A stretch of DNA of 64,000 bases from Bacillota bacterium (GTDB lineage: Bacteria; Bacillota; Bacilli; Paenibacillales; Paenibacillaceae): contig JAEWAQ010000076.1 of NCBI GenBank assembly GCA_023391635.1, forward strand, positions 1 through 64,000. The letters run 5' to 3'. Under the pieces are notes generated by a model. It worked only from the letters and a program-made list of their open reading frames with translations. It was not told the origin of the DNA and ran no database searches. Made by a program: the position numbers and the translations under genes. Each line of letters begins with the position of its first letter. Within the stretch, counting starts at the first letter, position 1. Of this stretch, positions 52,234 through 61,481 are shown one piece after another.

Positions 52234-55200
52234 ATGATGATAAAACGTTATCGGCGAATATCTTTAATTATGATGTTATTTACGATCCTGCTATCAATTA
52301 TACATTTACCAGGTGCGACAGTGGTTACTTCTGCAGCAGGTGTGAATCTGGTCACTGATCCAGGATTTGAAGAGGTTCCAACTGAGTGGTCACTGCATCA
52401 AAGTCCTGTAATTTCCTCAGAAGCAGCTCGAAACGGGGATTTGGGACTCAAGTTGCCGGCGGCCATTGAAAGCTGGGCTAGCATTGGGATTGAAGGTTGG
52501 GAAGAAGGGAAAACCTATAGGCTAATATCTCATAGCAAGTATTCAAATATTAATGCCACTACGAAAGCCGAGACTAGCATATCTGTGTATTCGTCTGCAG
52601 GGAAGATAGATTTGTTCAACGATCTTGCAGATATTACAACAGATTGGAAAGAAAGCATAAATACTTTTACAATACCTGCGGGTACGACAGCAGTGGTACT
52701 TAGCGCTTATAGAGACGCAGGCGGGGTGGGCGATTACTATTGCGATGATTTTGTGCTGGAGGAAGTTCCAAGTTCCAATCTGGTCTCTGATCCAGGATTT
52801 GAGAAGATCCCAACTGAGTGGTCACTGCATCAAAGCCCTGTAATTTCCTCAGAAGCAGCTCGAAACGGGGACTTGGGACTCAAGTTGCCGGCGGCCATTG
52901 AAAGCTGGGCTAGCATTGGGATTGAAGGTTGGGAAGAAGGGAAAACCTATAGGCTAATATCTCATAGTAAGTATTCAAATATTAATGCCACTACGAAAGC
53001 CGAGACTAGCATATCTGTGTATTCGTCTGCAGGGAAGATAGATTTGTTCAACGATCATGCAGATATTACAACAGATTGGAAGGAAAGCGTAAATACTTTT
53101 ACAATACCTGTAGGTACGACAGCAGTGGTACTTAGCGCTTATAGAGACGCAGGCGGGGTGGGCGATTATTATTGCGATGATTTTGTGCTGGAGGAACTTC
53201 CCAGTTCCAATCTGGTCACAGATCCAGGCTTTGAAAAGATTCCATCTGAGTGGTCACTGCATCAAAGCCCTGCAATTTCCTCAGAAGCAGCTCGAAACGG
53301 GGATTTGGGACTCAAGTTGCCGGCGGCCATTGAAAGCTGGGCTACCATTACTATTGTAGGCTGGGAAGAAGGGAAAACCTATAAGCTAACATCACATAGT
53401 AAATATTCAAATATTAATGCCACTACGAAAGCCGAGACTAGCATATCTGTGTATTCCCCTGCAGGGAAGAGTGATTTGTTCAACGAGCATGCAGATATTA
53501 CAACCGATTGGAAGGAAAGCGTAAATGTTTTTACAATACCAGCGGGTACAACAGCAGTGGTACTTAGCGCTTATAGAGACTCAGGTGGGGTAGGCGATTA
53601 CTATTGCGATGATTTCTCAATAGAAGAGTTCCATATTGCAGGTCCTATTGTATCCGATCCAGGTTTTGAAAATAATCTTTGGGCACTGTATGGAGACGCT
53701 ATCGTCAGTGCGGCGGCAAAAAGAAATGGAGACAAGGGCTTAAACTTACCAGCGTCAAGTAATGAAAGTTATGCAACCATCGAACTTCAGGGATGGGAAG
53801 TGGGGAAAACGTATGATTTGACTTATTATAGCCAATATTCTACTGGCTCTGCAACCAAAAAAGCCGAGGTTGCCATTACGTTATACGACGCCAATGGTAA
53901 AGTGACACCAGACTTAGTTAAACATTTCCCTGCTGTTACGACCGATTGGCTAAAAAGTACGAATCGGTTTACCATCCCTGAGGGAACGACAATGGTAATA
54001 CTCAGCACGTACAGAGACTCGGGTGGTATCGGGGACTACTACAGCGATGATTTTAAAATCGTGGAATCGAACCTCATTACCAATGGTCATTTTGAAGATG
54101 GAAGAAGCAACTGGGACTTGAGAGGAACCTATAATATTGGTTCTGCCTATAAATATAGTGGTATCAATGGAGTAATGATCGGCATCAATAGCATGGGTAT
54201 AGTCAAGCAATTCTTTGACGTGGGCCAGGATAAAGAAATAAAGCCAGGCGATAATCTCAAATTTTCCGCCATGGCGAAAGTATTGGGTCCGAGAAAACCG
54301 TTTACCCTTATGATTGTTACTTATGATGTATATGGTTATAAAACAGTAGGGACTAGGACTTTCAACAATACCGAATGGGCATCTTGTGAATTTTTCGTAA
54401 CCATTCCTGCCAATGCTGTCGAGATGGAAGCCATTCTTTACGTAGATCAAGGTTCTGATGGGGCTTATGTAGATGATGTGCAATTGGTAGTTACCGATGA
54501 AGAGGAAGTTGAAGAAGTTGAGGATCCTAATTGGGGGACAGACGTTTGGGCAGAGGATCAAATTAATGGAAGAGGCGGGACAATCAACAGCAGTGCTTCC
54601 CACTCAAACGGTACTTTTACCGTGACTAACACAACTTATGATTCTATTTGGGCAGGCACTGATAAGATAACTTATCTTTCCAAGCAAAAACGAGGCAATT
54701 TTAGTATTACCGCAAAGCTTGTCTCAATGGGGACAGATGGTGATTGGAATAAAGCTGGTTTAATGATCAGGGATACTCTACAACCTGATAGTAAAAATTT
54801 CTTCGCTGGTGCTATGACTTGGGAAAATCAAACGATTAGTCCCTATTTATCTGTTAGAAAGGACAACAATGGATCGACCTCTCCTGATAATATGGTCATG
54901 ATGGAAACCCAATCTTCAGGCTATGTGATGTATATCAGAATCGATAAGTATGATAATTATTATACCGCCTATTATTCCAATGACGGAGTTTCATGGCTTC
55001 AGTGGAGAGATACCCAAGAGATTAAGATGGGTCAAAACGTCTACATTGGCTTTACAGGTACCAATGATGATTCTCCAGGGAATTTGCCGATTGTTTTCTC
55101 AGACTTCACATTTTCTACAAATGTTACTGCGCCGGCAAATGAAAATCTCAACTATGAGAAACTTAATAAACCAGTATGGGACGTAGCTATTGCAGATGTA

Positions 55201-56532
55201 CCTGCTTTTTCGGGCGCACAGGGAGGTGGCGCAGGCGCCTTCGGTGGGCGTGGCGGAGAAGTCTATTATGTTACTAATCTCAATGATAGTGGTGATGGTT
55301 CATTACGTAAGGCTTTGACTGGAGATACGCCTAGAATTGTGCTCTTCAAGGTTGGCGGTGTAATTAAGCTCAACTCACCGATTAATAGCGGATCGTACAA
55401 AACGGTAGCCGGTCATACAGCGCCAGGCGGTGGAATTACCTTAACAGCAGAGGGATTCACCGAGACAGGTGCCTTGATTAAAGTAGCAGAGAAGCATGAT
55501 ATTGTCATTCGTTATCTAACCTTCCGCCATGGAGTGACCGCATATACTCCACCGGGGCTACAGGGTATTCCAAATGGGGATAATGACATTTCCATAGAAC
55601 AGAGCTACAACATCATCATTGACCACTGCTCATTAAGCTGGGGTAATCAGAACAATACTGGCGTTTGGTCAAATGGCACCTTCCCGACAAAGAATATTAC
55701 TTTTTCCTACAACATCATTGCCGAGGCCCCCCTTGTGAACCAGAGCACTGGCATTAATCTGGGGTCGGATGACAGAATGGTAGATGTGGATGTGCATCAC
55801 AATTTATTCACAGCCAACGGACATAGAAATCCAGAAGTAAAAACTAAATCGACACGTGTGGCAAACAATATTATTGCAAACTGGGAGAACTATGGCAGCG
55901 GCTTTGTTGCGGGTGTTCATCTGGACATTGTAGGCAACCTATACAAGCCATCTTCAGGTTCCAATTTAGATCGTATTATCATGTACGACGGATTTGAAGC
56001 TGACAATACCGAACTGACAGGGTATCCATCGGTTTATATTACTGGTAATAAAGTAGCAGGGCATCCAGAGTTTGATTCGAACAACTGGGATATGATTCGT
56101 ACCCCCGCCAGGTATACGGGTACGTTAGGTGCAATGGATTCGAAATTCCAGCGTGGAACGGCTTTGCCCGACTCAGCCTTTCCTATTGTTGTAGAAGCGG
56201 TAAGTGGTTTAGAGAACAGCCTGCTTCCCGTCGTCGGTAACTCTCAAATGCTAAATGCCGATGGGACTTTCTCGACAAGGCGCGATGGGAATGATCTAAG
56301 AATCATCGCAAATACGATCAACAATGTGTCATGGCAAATTACAAATCAAAGCGAAGTAGGGGGATACCCGAGCATTGCAAGTGGAACAGCTTATGTAGAC
56401 TCTGACGGTGACGGTTTACCCGACGTATGGGAGCTTGCCCATGGATACGATCCAAATGATTCCAGCGACGGAAAGTCCGAATATAATCATACAGGGTATA
56501 GCGTTTTGGAGCATTTCCTCAATGGGAACTGA
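52234..56532 (+). CDS. giant secreted PL1-type pectate lyase with tandem binding modules
   Basis: A 1432-residue secreted protein. Signal peptide about 1-36. Three near-identical 144-residue modules (38-181, 182-325, 326-469; each begins N-L-V-x-D-P-G-F-E and ends Y-Y-C-D-D-F) and a diverged fourth (about 470-611) look like CenC-type carbohydrate-binding modules. A fifth, different module spans about 612-760, then a DUF1349-like beta-sandwich about 763-970, then the PL1-like beta-helix about 990-1370 (A-F-S-G-A-Q-G-G-G-A-G-A-F-G-G-R-G-G and D-H-C-S-L-S-W). The end has a calcium-binding D-S-D-G-D-G-L-P-D repeat about 1389-1397. It should cleave pectin-like polymer outside the cell. AGGGAGTG lies before the ATG. 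Confidence 0.8.
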   Translation: MMIKRYRRISLIMMLFTILLSIIHLPGATVVTSAAGVNLVTDPGFEEVPTEWSLHQSPVISSEAARNGDLGLKLPAAIESWASIGIEGWEEGKTYRLISHSKYSNINATTKAETSISVYSSAGKIDLFNDLADITTDWKESINTFTIPAGTTAVVLSAYRDAGGVGDYYCDDFVLEEVPSSNLVSDPGFEKIPTEWSLHQSPVISSEAARNGDLGLKLPAAIESWASIGIEGWEEGKTYRLISHSKYSNINATTKAETSISVYSSAGKIDLFNDHADITTDWKESVNTFTIPVGTTAVVLSAYRDAGGVGDYYCDDFVLEELPSSNLVTDPGFEKIPSEWSLHQSPAISSEAARNGDLGLKLPAAIESWATITIVGWEEGKTYKLTSHSKYSNINATTKAETSISVYSPAGKSDLFNEHADITTDWKESVNVFTIPAGTTAVVLSAYRDSGGVGDYYCDDFSIEEFHIAGPIVSDPGFENNLWALYGDAIVSAAAKRNGDKGLNLPASSNESYATIELQGWEVGKTYDLTYYSQYSTGSATKKAEVAITLYDANGKVTPDLVKHFPAVTTDWLKSTNRFTIPEGTTMVILSTYRDSGGIGDYYSDDFKIVESNLITNGHFEDGRSNWDLRGTYNIGSAYKYSGINGVMIGINSMGIVKQFFDVGQDKEIKPGDNLKFSAMAKVLGPRKPFTLMIVTYDVYGYKTVGTRTFNNTEWASCEFFVTIPANAVEMEAILYVDQGSDGAYVDDVQLVVTDEEEVEEVEDPNWGTDVWAEDQINGRGGTINSSASHSNGTFTVTNTTYDSIWAGTDKITYLSKQKRGNFSITAKLVSMGTDGDWNKAGLMIRDTLQPDSKNFFAGAMTWENQTISPYLSVRKDNNGSTSPDNMVMMETQSSGYVMYIRIDKYDNYYTAYYSNDGVSWLQWRDTQEIKMGQNVYIGFTGTNDDSPGNLPIVFSDFTFSTNVTAPANENLNYEKLNKPVWDVAIADVPAFSGAQGGGAGAFGGRGGEVYYVTNLNDSGDGSLRKALTGDTPRIVLFKVGGVIKLNSPINSGSYKTVAGHTAPGGGITLTAEGFTETGALIKVAEKHDIVIRYLTFRHGVTAYTPPGLQGIPNGDNDISIEQSYNIIIDHCSLSWGNQNNTGVWSNGTFPTKNITFSYNIIAEAPLVNQSTGINLGSDDRMVDVDVHHNLFTANGHRNPEVKTKSTRVANNIIANWENYGSGFVAGVHLDIVGNLYKPSSGSNLDRIIMYDGFEADNTELTGYPSVYITGNKVAGHPEFDSNNWDMIRTPARYTGTLGAMDSKFQRGTALPDSAFPIVVEAVSGLENSLLPVVGNSQMLNADGTFSTRRDGNDLRIIANTINNVSWQITNQSEVGGYPSIASGTAYVDSDGDGLPDVWELAHGYDPNDSSDGKSEYNHTGYSVLEHFLNGN
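52345..53640 (+). repeat. three 432-base tandem repeats inside the lyase gene
   Basis: Units start at 52345, 52777 and 53209 with exact 432-base period. Units 1 and 2 are almost identical; unit 3 has more changes; a fourth, diverged unit starts about 53647. Each encodes one binding module. Confidence 0.85.
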
Positions 56533-56595
56533 TCCTGGTGCGATTGTTGACGCTGTGCACAACCATTGAATGACTGAATTGTTAATTAACATGAA

Positions 56596-56633
56596 CCCAG
56601 TCAAGATGCTGTTATTGCTGCATCTTGACTGGG
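56596..56633 (+). terminator. hairpin terminator after the lyase gene
   Basis: CCCAGTCAAGATGC and GCATCTTGACTGGG form a perfect 14-base stem around a 10-base loop. No clear U-run follows. Confidence 0.55.
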
Positions 56634-56664
56634 CAAGAAATGATGCGAAGTGGGGGGAACCTCA

Positions 56665-57819
56665 ATGAGTGAAGCGAAAAGCGATATAGGAAATTTGAAT
56701 AGTTTTATTAGAGAATACAATACCGCAAATGAAAAAGCATTTTCTTATTTATCGGGAAGCTGGCCAGATTTCGAGGCTTGGAGATTGCTAGCAAGAGATA
56801 AAGTGATTCAGTCCTTGCATTATTTCCCGGAAAAAGCCCCGCTCGATCCCATCACACTTGAAGTTATTCAAAAGGATGGATATAGACAGGAAGAAGTAGA
56901 GTTTTCATCAGGCAAGAATGTCAGAATCAGAGGCACAATCCTAATTCCTGAAGATGGAAAAGAAATACATGCGGCAGTTGTCGCGCTTCATGATCACGGA
57001 GGATTTTATTATTATGGCAAGGATAAGATTCTGGAAATGGATAATCAGCCAAAGATCCTAAGCGAATTTAAAGATTCGAATTATAGCGGCAGGTCCTGGG
57101 CAAATGATCTGGTGCAGAGAGGCTATGTTGTTTTAGCTATTGATAGTTTTTATTTTGGATCTAGAAAGCTAGATATTTCCAGTGTATCGGACGAAATGTT
57201 CGGCAAGATCACCTTCCGGAGTCTTGATGGGCTAGAAAAGGGTACAGATGAATATATTCAAAGACATAACGGAATTTGTTATGACTTCGAGGTCTTATTA
57301 ATGAAACATATATTAACAGCAGGTACGAGTTGGGCTGGTATCTTATCTTATGATGACCGCACAAGTGTGGACTATTTACTAAGTAGAAAAGAAGTTGACA
57401 AAGAAAGAATCGGCTGCTGCGGATTGTCGATCGGTGGGTTCCGTTCTGCGATGTTGGCGGGGACCGACCCAAGAATCAAAGCGTCTGTCATAACGGGTTG
57501 GATGCCGACGATGGATTCATTGTTATTCAATCGATTAAGAAATCACACATTCATGGTTTATATTATGGGATTAGCTAAGTATATGGATTATCCGGATATG
57601 TTAAGTACGACTTGTCCCAATCCGTTATTTATTCAGCAATGTATCCAAGATTCGCTTTATCATATGAGTGGGATGCAAGCTGCCTGCGACAAAGTTAAAG
57701 CAATTTATCAAAAAGCAAACGTAACTGGGAATTTCAGGTCTGAATTTTATGATAACGGACATCAGTTTAATTTAACGATGCAACAAGACGCATTCGATTG
57801 GCTTGATAGATTTTTATAA
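56665..57819 (+). CDS. alpha/beta hydrolase (acetyl-xylan-esterase/dienelactone-hydrolase-like)
   Basis: A 384-residue cytoplasmic alpha/beta hydrolase. G-L-S255-I-G-G is the nucleophile elbow; the oxyanion region reads A-L-H-D-H-G-G about 115; the late D-N-G-H-Q-F supplies the catalytic His. N-terminal extension about 1-85 is helical, as in the 'abhydrolase family' proteins of polysaccharide loci. GTGGGGGGAAC lies before ATG 56665; GTG 56650 falls inside it. De-esterification of oligosaccharides is the likely role, inferred from context. Confidence 0.8.
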   Translation: MSEAKSDIGNLNSFIREYNTANEKAFSYLSGSWPDFEAWRLLARDKVIQSLHYFPEKAPLDPITLEVIQKDGYRQEEVEFSSGKNVRIRGTILIPEDGKEIHAAVVALHDHGGFYYYGKDKILEMDNQPKILSEFKDSNYSGRSWANDLVQRGYVVLAIDSFYFGSRKLDISSVSDEMFGKITFRSLDGLEKGTDEYIQRHNGICYDFEVLLMKHILTAGTSWAGILSYDDRTSVDYLLSRKEVDKERIGCCGLSIGGFRSAMLAGTDPRIKASVITGWMPTMDSLLFNRLRNHTFMVYIMGLAKYMDYPDMLSTTCPNPLFIQQCIQDSLYHMSGMQAACDKVKAIYQKANVTGNFRSEFYDNGHQFNLTMQQDAFDWLDRFL

Positions 57820-57849
57820 AAGGGTACTCCAAGGGAATGAGGTCTAATC

Positions 57850-58881
57850 ATTAAAAGGATAAATATTGCTATCGTTGGTCTCAATTTTGGCGAAAAAATG
57901 TTAACAGAATTTACTGAAGGATCGGCTAAGATGTGGTTTGAGCTATCCGCAGTTTGTGATTTGAATGCGGTTAAAGTATCGAACTTAGCTGACAAGTTTG
58001 GGGTAAAGGGATACTTCGATCTTGATGAATTATTGCTTGACGAAGAGATATCAGCGATTGGACTTTATACCCCACCCAAAGGAAGATCCGCATTAATGGA
58101 TAAGATCATATCAGCTGGCAAGGATGTAATAACGACTAAACCCTTCGAGCTTGATGCAGAACAGGGACTTAAGCTCTTATTAAAAGCCAAGGAGCTTGGC
58201 CGTGTTATTCACTTGAATTCTCCATCACCGATTGCCTCCCCGGAGATGCAATTAATAGAGGATTGGCGTAACCAGTACAAGCTTGGGCGACCGATCGGCT
58301 GCAGGGCTGATGTATGGTGCAATTATCGCGAGCAAGAGGACGGCAGTTGGTATGACGACCCACAGAAATGTCCTGTTGCGCCTATCTTTCGTATTGGTAT
58401 TTATGTGATCAATGATATGGTGAGGCTTTTTGGAGAAGCTGAAGAAGTGCAAGTGATGCATTCAAGAATCTTTACGGAGCGGCCAACGCCCGATAATGCG
58501 CAGCTCGGGATTAAGTTTAAGAATGGGGCCATTTGCAATATTTTCGCTTCCTTTTGTGTGAATGACGGGCAGTACTATAAAAATTCTCTAGTCGTCAATT
58601 TTCAAAATGGTACTATTTGCAAGAACATGGATCCTTTAAAATTTGAACACATTTATTCGACAAGTGATATGATGTTGGCCACCCTCGAAAATGATACTTT
58701 TATAGTCAAAAGAAAGAGCTTGGAAGGATCCAGTGGACAGTATCAATGGGAAACGTTCTATAAGTCTTTAAATGGTGAAAAGCTGGTGAATGAAGTTTCA
58801 CCGCATGAAATTATAGAAGGTATTAAAATCATTAATGCCATGGAAAGAGCTGAGATATCTGGGAATACCGAAAAAGTATAG
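57850..58881 (+). CDS. Gfo/Idh/MocA-family oxidoreductase with a likely ATT start
   Basis: A 343-residue NAD(P)-dependent oxidoreductase. The Rossmann start I-N-I-A-I-V-G-L-N-F-G and the family motif T-T-K-P-F-E (about 97, like the usual E-K-P) are clear. No ATG, GTG or TTG exists between the in-frame stop at 57838-57840 and the Rossmann motif; the first ATG at 57898 would delete the glycine loop. ATT at 57850, 6 bases after GAGGT, is the best start. The C-terminal half is the alpha/beta substrate domain. It probably oxidises or epimerises an imported sugar. Confidence 0.7.
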   Translation: MKRINIAIVGLNFGEKMLTEFTEGSAKMWFELSAVCDLNAVKVSNLADKFGVKGYFDLDELLLDEEISAIGLYTPPKGRSALMDKIISAGKDVITTKPFELDAEQGLKLLLKAKELGRVIHLNSPSPIASPEMQLIEDWRNQYKLGRPIGCRADVWCNYREQEDGSWYDDPQKCPVAPIFRIGIYVINDMVRLFGEAEEVQVMHSRIFTERPTPDNAQLGIKFKNGAICNIFASFCVNDGQYYKNSLVVNFQNGTICKNMDPLKFEHIYSTSDMMLATLENDTFIVKRKSLEGSSGQYQWETFYKSLNGEKLVNEVSPHEIIEGIKIINAMERAEISGNTEKV

Positions 58882-58900
58882 CGGGAATGACTTACCATCG

Positions 58901-58912
58901 GTAATCGATTAC
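58901..58912. promoter_or_regulatory. perfect palindrome upstream of the GH20 gene
   Basis: GTAATCGATTAC is a 12-base perfect palindrome with a central CG, typical of LacI-family operators and one base from the cre pattern when extended. It lies 39 bases before the GH20 ATG, so it probably controls that gene. Confidence 0.45.
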
Positions 58913-58950
58913 ATGGTCATAAAAACCAGAAATGGGGTGTATGTGATTTT

Positions 58951-61221
58951 ATGAAAAATAAAAGCTTCTCCAGATATACACGGGTTTTCCCCCAACCAAG
59001 GGAAATGCGGGAGGGAAAAGAGACCTTCATCTTCGGTAATTCAACAACATTGGTTGTACCCCATGAGGGTATTCGCGAATTAGCAATTCTTCTACAGGAA
59101 CTATTGTACGAGAGGATTGGTATAAGGCTTCCGATTGAGAATCGACAGGAGGACATTTCTCAACCGGAATGGCATTTGTTAATAACGAATGATGCGAAGA
59201 CTGACCACGATATAGCGGCTATCGCCCAAGAGGATGCTTTTCGGCCGGAAAGCTATGCTCTTTCCATATCGAAGAAAGGTGCTTCACTGTCAGGAAGTGA
59301 CCGTGCAGGAACCATTTATGGGATGCAAACACTGCTGGCGCTTATGAATAAGAACGAGAAGAATGACTGGATCCTTCCTGGTATCACCATTCGCGACTGG
59401 CCGGAGTTTTCTCGCAGAGGCGTACATCTCTATTTGCCTCCCCGCGAATCCATTGAAGGATTTAAACGGATCATTCGAACGCTTGCCTTCTTAAAAATGA
59501 ACTTGCTGATCATTGAAGTCGGAGGCGGAATGGAGCTTGAACATCACCCCGAGATCAACAGGGATTGGGAACGCTTCTGCCGTGAAGCCTATGCGTTCCC
59601 GGGAGGACCTCAGGGGATTCAGAGATCGCAAGCCTACTGGAAGGACAGTACACATCCGGAATTAGCCGGCGGGTCGTATCTCACCAAGGCGGAAGTGAAG
59701 GGTATCGTTCAGTATGCGAAGCGACTGGGAATGGACGTTGTGCCGGAAATTCAGGCGCTAAGCCATACCTATTATTTATGTTATTCGCATAAAGAAATTG
59801 CAGAGCGGCCGCAAGAACCGTTTCCGGACACATTTTGCCCCTCCAACCCGGATTCGTTCAAGCTGTATTTTGAAGTGGCGGCGGAAATCATAGAGGTGTT
59901 CGAACCGTCAACGGTGTCCATTGGGCTCGATGAAGTTCGGATTCTGGGAGAATGCCCGAGGTGCCGGGATAAAACCGGGCATGAGCTCTTGGCTGGTGTC
60001 ATTGTAAACTTGCATGACTTCTATACAACTCAAGGTATCCGCGTCATGATGTGGGCGGAAAAACTGCAAAATTTCATCGGTTATGACGGAATTGCGCGGG
60101 GCGGCGTATTCGAGGAGCGAACCGATATGGGCGGATATTGGCGGGTGCCGGCCACCTATGAGGCGATTGACCGAATCCCCAAAGACATTCTGATGCTCGA
60201 CTGGTATCATTCGCTTGGGCACGCAACAGAATCCGAATTTATCGAGAAAGGTTTTCCTGTGATGTTCGGTAATTTTGATGCCAGTCTCATTGCCGATTGG
60301 AAAAAAAGATCCCGTCATGAGGGATTTCTCGGAGCGGAAGTTTCCACTTGGTGCCGTGCGGATGAGTATACCATCGGAAGAAACAACGAGATGTATCAGA
60401 TCGTGTTCTCTGCCGGCGCATTGTGGACAGGGGGGAACGAAGATGAGGCATGGGTCGAGGCTGATCAGACAACCATTTCCATGATGCCTGTCGTGAAGTC
60501 CATGATGCAAAATTGCGAATCGGCATTAATTGCAGAAAATCCAACGGATTTTGTGAGTCTATATCTACCCGGTCAAACGGATCAAGAGAGGATCCCGGAT
60601 CCGTTAAGCTTGCCGGTTCAAGAGGTGGAATGGATGCAAGGCAGCTGGTTGAAAGACATCTTCACCGGCAGTGATGAGATAACGGGAATTCCTCCATCCA
60701 AGGACGAAATCAAGGTAACAGTGGAGGGGCGCATGGAGAGCTTGATTTTTATCCATGCGGCTGCAAAATCGATGGAATATTGCCCCAGTTGGTGTTTCCT
60801 CGATATGCCGAAGCATAAGTTGGGCAGATATGACATTCAATATGAAGACGATTCTTCCATTGCCGTCGATATCCAATACGGCATTCACATAGGGAATATC
60901 GATATGGATTGGGGGAGGTACCGATCAATCGGAGACGATGTGCGGCAGGATGTGGAACAAGCGGGTGTACAATCGGAGTCGGTCCCGGAGTCGCTCCCTC
61001 CTTATTACAAGATGGCAGATGATTGGCGCGGCTCTCTTATGTATTTCACGATACCCGTCAAACTGCGAACCGGGGAAGGTATGAAAACGGGCTTTGCCTA
61101 CGAATGGAGAAATCCGTACCCGGAGAAACGGATTCAATCCGTCCGTTGGGTCTTGAACGCTGAGGACAAGCTGCAATCCGTGATTATTATCAGTATAACT
61201 GGAGCGAAAATACGGAGCTAG
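58951..61221 (+). CDS. GH20-type beta-N-acetylhexosaminidase
   Basis: A 756-residue protein without a signal peptide. N-terminal alpha/beta domain about 1-150; barrel from R-D-W-P-E-F-S-R-R-G-V-H about 149; the catalytic pair is D327-E328 in S-I-G-L-D-E-V-R. Barrel-end motifs M-M-W-A-E-K about 366 and L-D-W-Y-H about 415 are visible. The C-terminal region (about 530-756) is beta-rich. The protein may be altered at its very end, where another reading frame with coding character begins. It would remove terminal hexosamine from an imported glycan. A related fragment lies at 45621. Confidence 0.7.
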   Translation: MKNKSFSRYTRVFPQPREMREGKETFIFGNSTTLVVPHEGIRELAILLQELLYERIGIRLPIENRQEDISQPEWHLLITNDAKTDHDIAAIAQEDAFRPESYALSISKKGASLSGSDRAGTIYGMQTLLALMNKNEKNDWILPGITIRDWPEFSRRGVHLYLPPRESIEGFKRIIRTLAFLKMNLLIIEVGGGMELEHHPEINRDWERFCREAYAFPGGPQGIQRSQAYWKDSTHPELAGGSYLTKAEVKGIVQYAKRLGMDVVPEIQALSHTYYLCYSHKEIAERPQEPFPDTFCPSNPDSFKLYFEVAAEIIEVFEPSTVSIGLDEVRILGECPRCRDKTGHELLAGVIVNLHDFYTTQGIRVMMWAEKLQNFIGYDGIARGGVFEERTDMGGYWRVPATYEAIDRIPKDILMLDWYHSLGHATESEFIEKGFPVMFGNFDASLIADWKKRSRHEGFLGAEVSTWCRADEYTIGRNNEMYQIVFSAGALWTGGNEDEAWVEADQTTISMMPVVKSMMQNCESALIAENPTDFVSLYLPGQTDQERIPDPLSLPVQEVEWMQGSWLKDIFTGSDEITGIPPSKDEIKVTVEGRMESLIFIHAAAKSMEYCPSWCFLDMPKHKLGRYDIQYEDDSSIAVDIQYGIHIGNIDMDWGRYRSIGDDVRQDVEQAGVQSESVPESLPPYYKMADDWRGSLMYFTIPVKLRTGEGMKTGFAYEWRNPYPEKRIQSVRWVLNAEDKLQSVIIISITGAKIRS

Positions 61222-61481
61222 GTGGCTACGGGGACGGAGAAAGACGCGCAAATTTAGTATCGAAATTGCTGCGGGAAATAGATTTTCAGGTCGATCTGTT
61301 CACGCCCGAGGAAGTACAGGGCCTGAAGGAGCACCCGGACTATTTCCATTTCCCAGGCAAGAATTATGCCGTCATGCTGCTTCGATATGAAAGGTGGGCT
61401 TGCCGCGTCGTTCATGGCGATTCGATGCATCCAGGAACCGGGGATTCAGCTCAGGGGAGATCTGCATTGCTGCGGTCATGA
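61222..61481 (+). pseudogene. unrecognised gene fragment fused to the repeated NarL-gene end
   Basis: A frame without start or ribosome site reads G-G-Y-G-D-G-E-R-R-A-N-L, L-L-R-E-I-D-F-Q-V-D-L and F-P-G-K-N-Y-A-V-M-L-L, and ends A-L-L-R-S with TGA 61479-61481. The same frame is open back into the 3' end of the GH20 gene. It is coding-like but I do not recognise it. Its last codons coincide with the repeat copied from the end of the NarL-type gene. The gap 61482-61617 is the leader of the GH44 gene. Confidence 0.45.
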
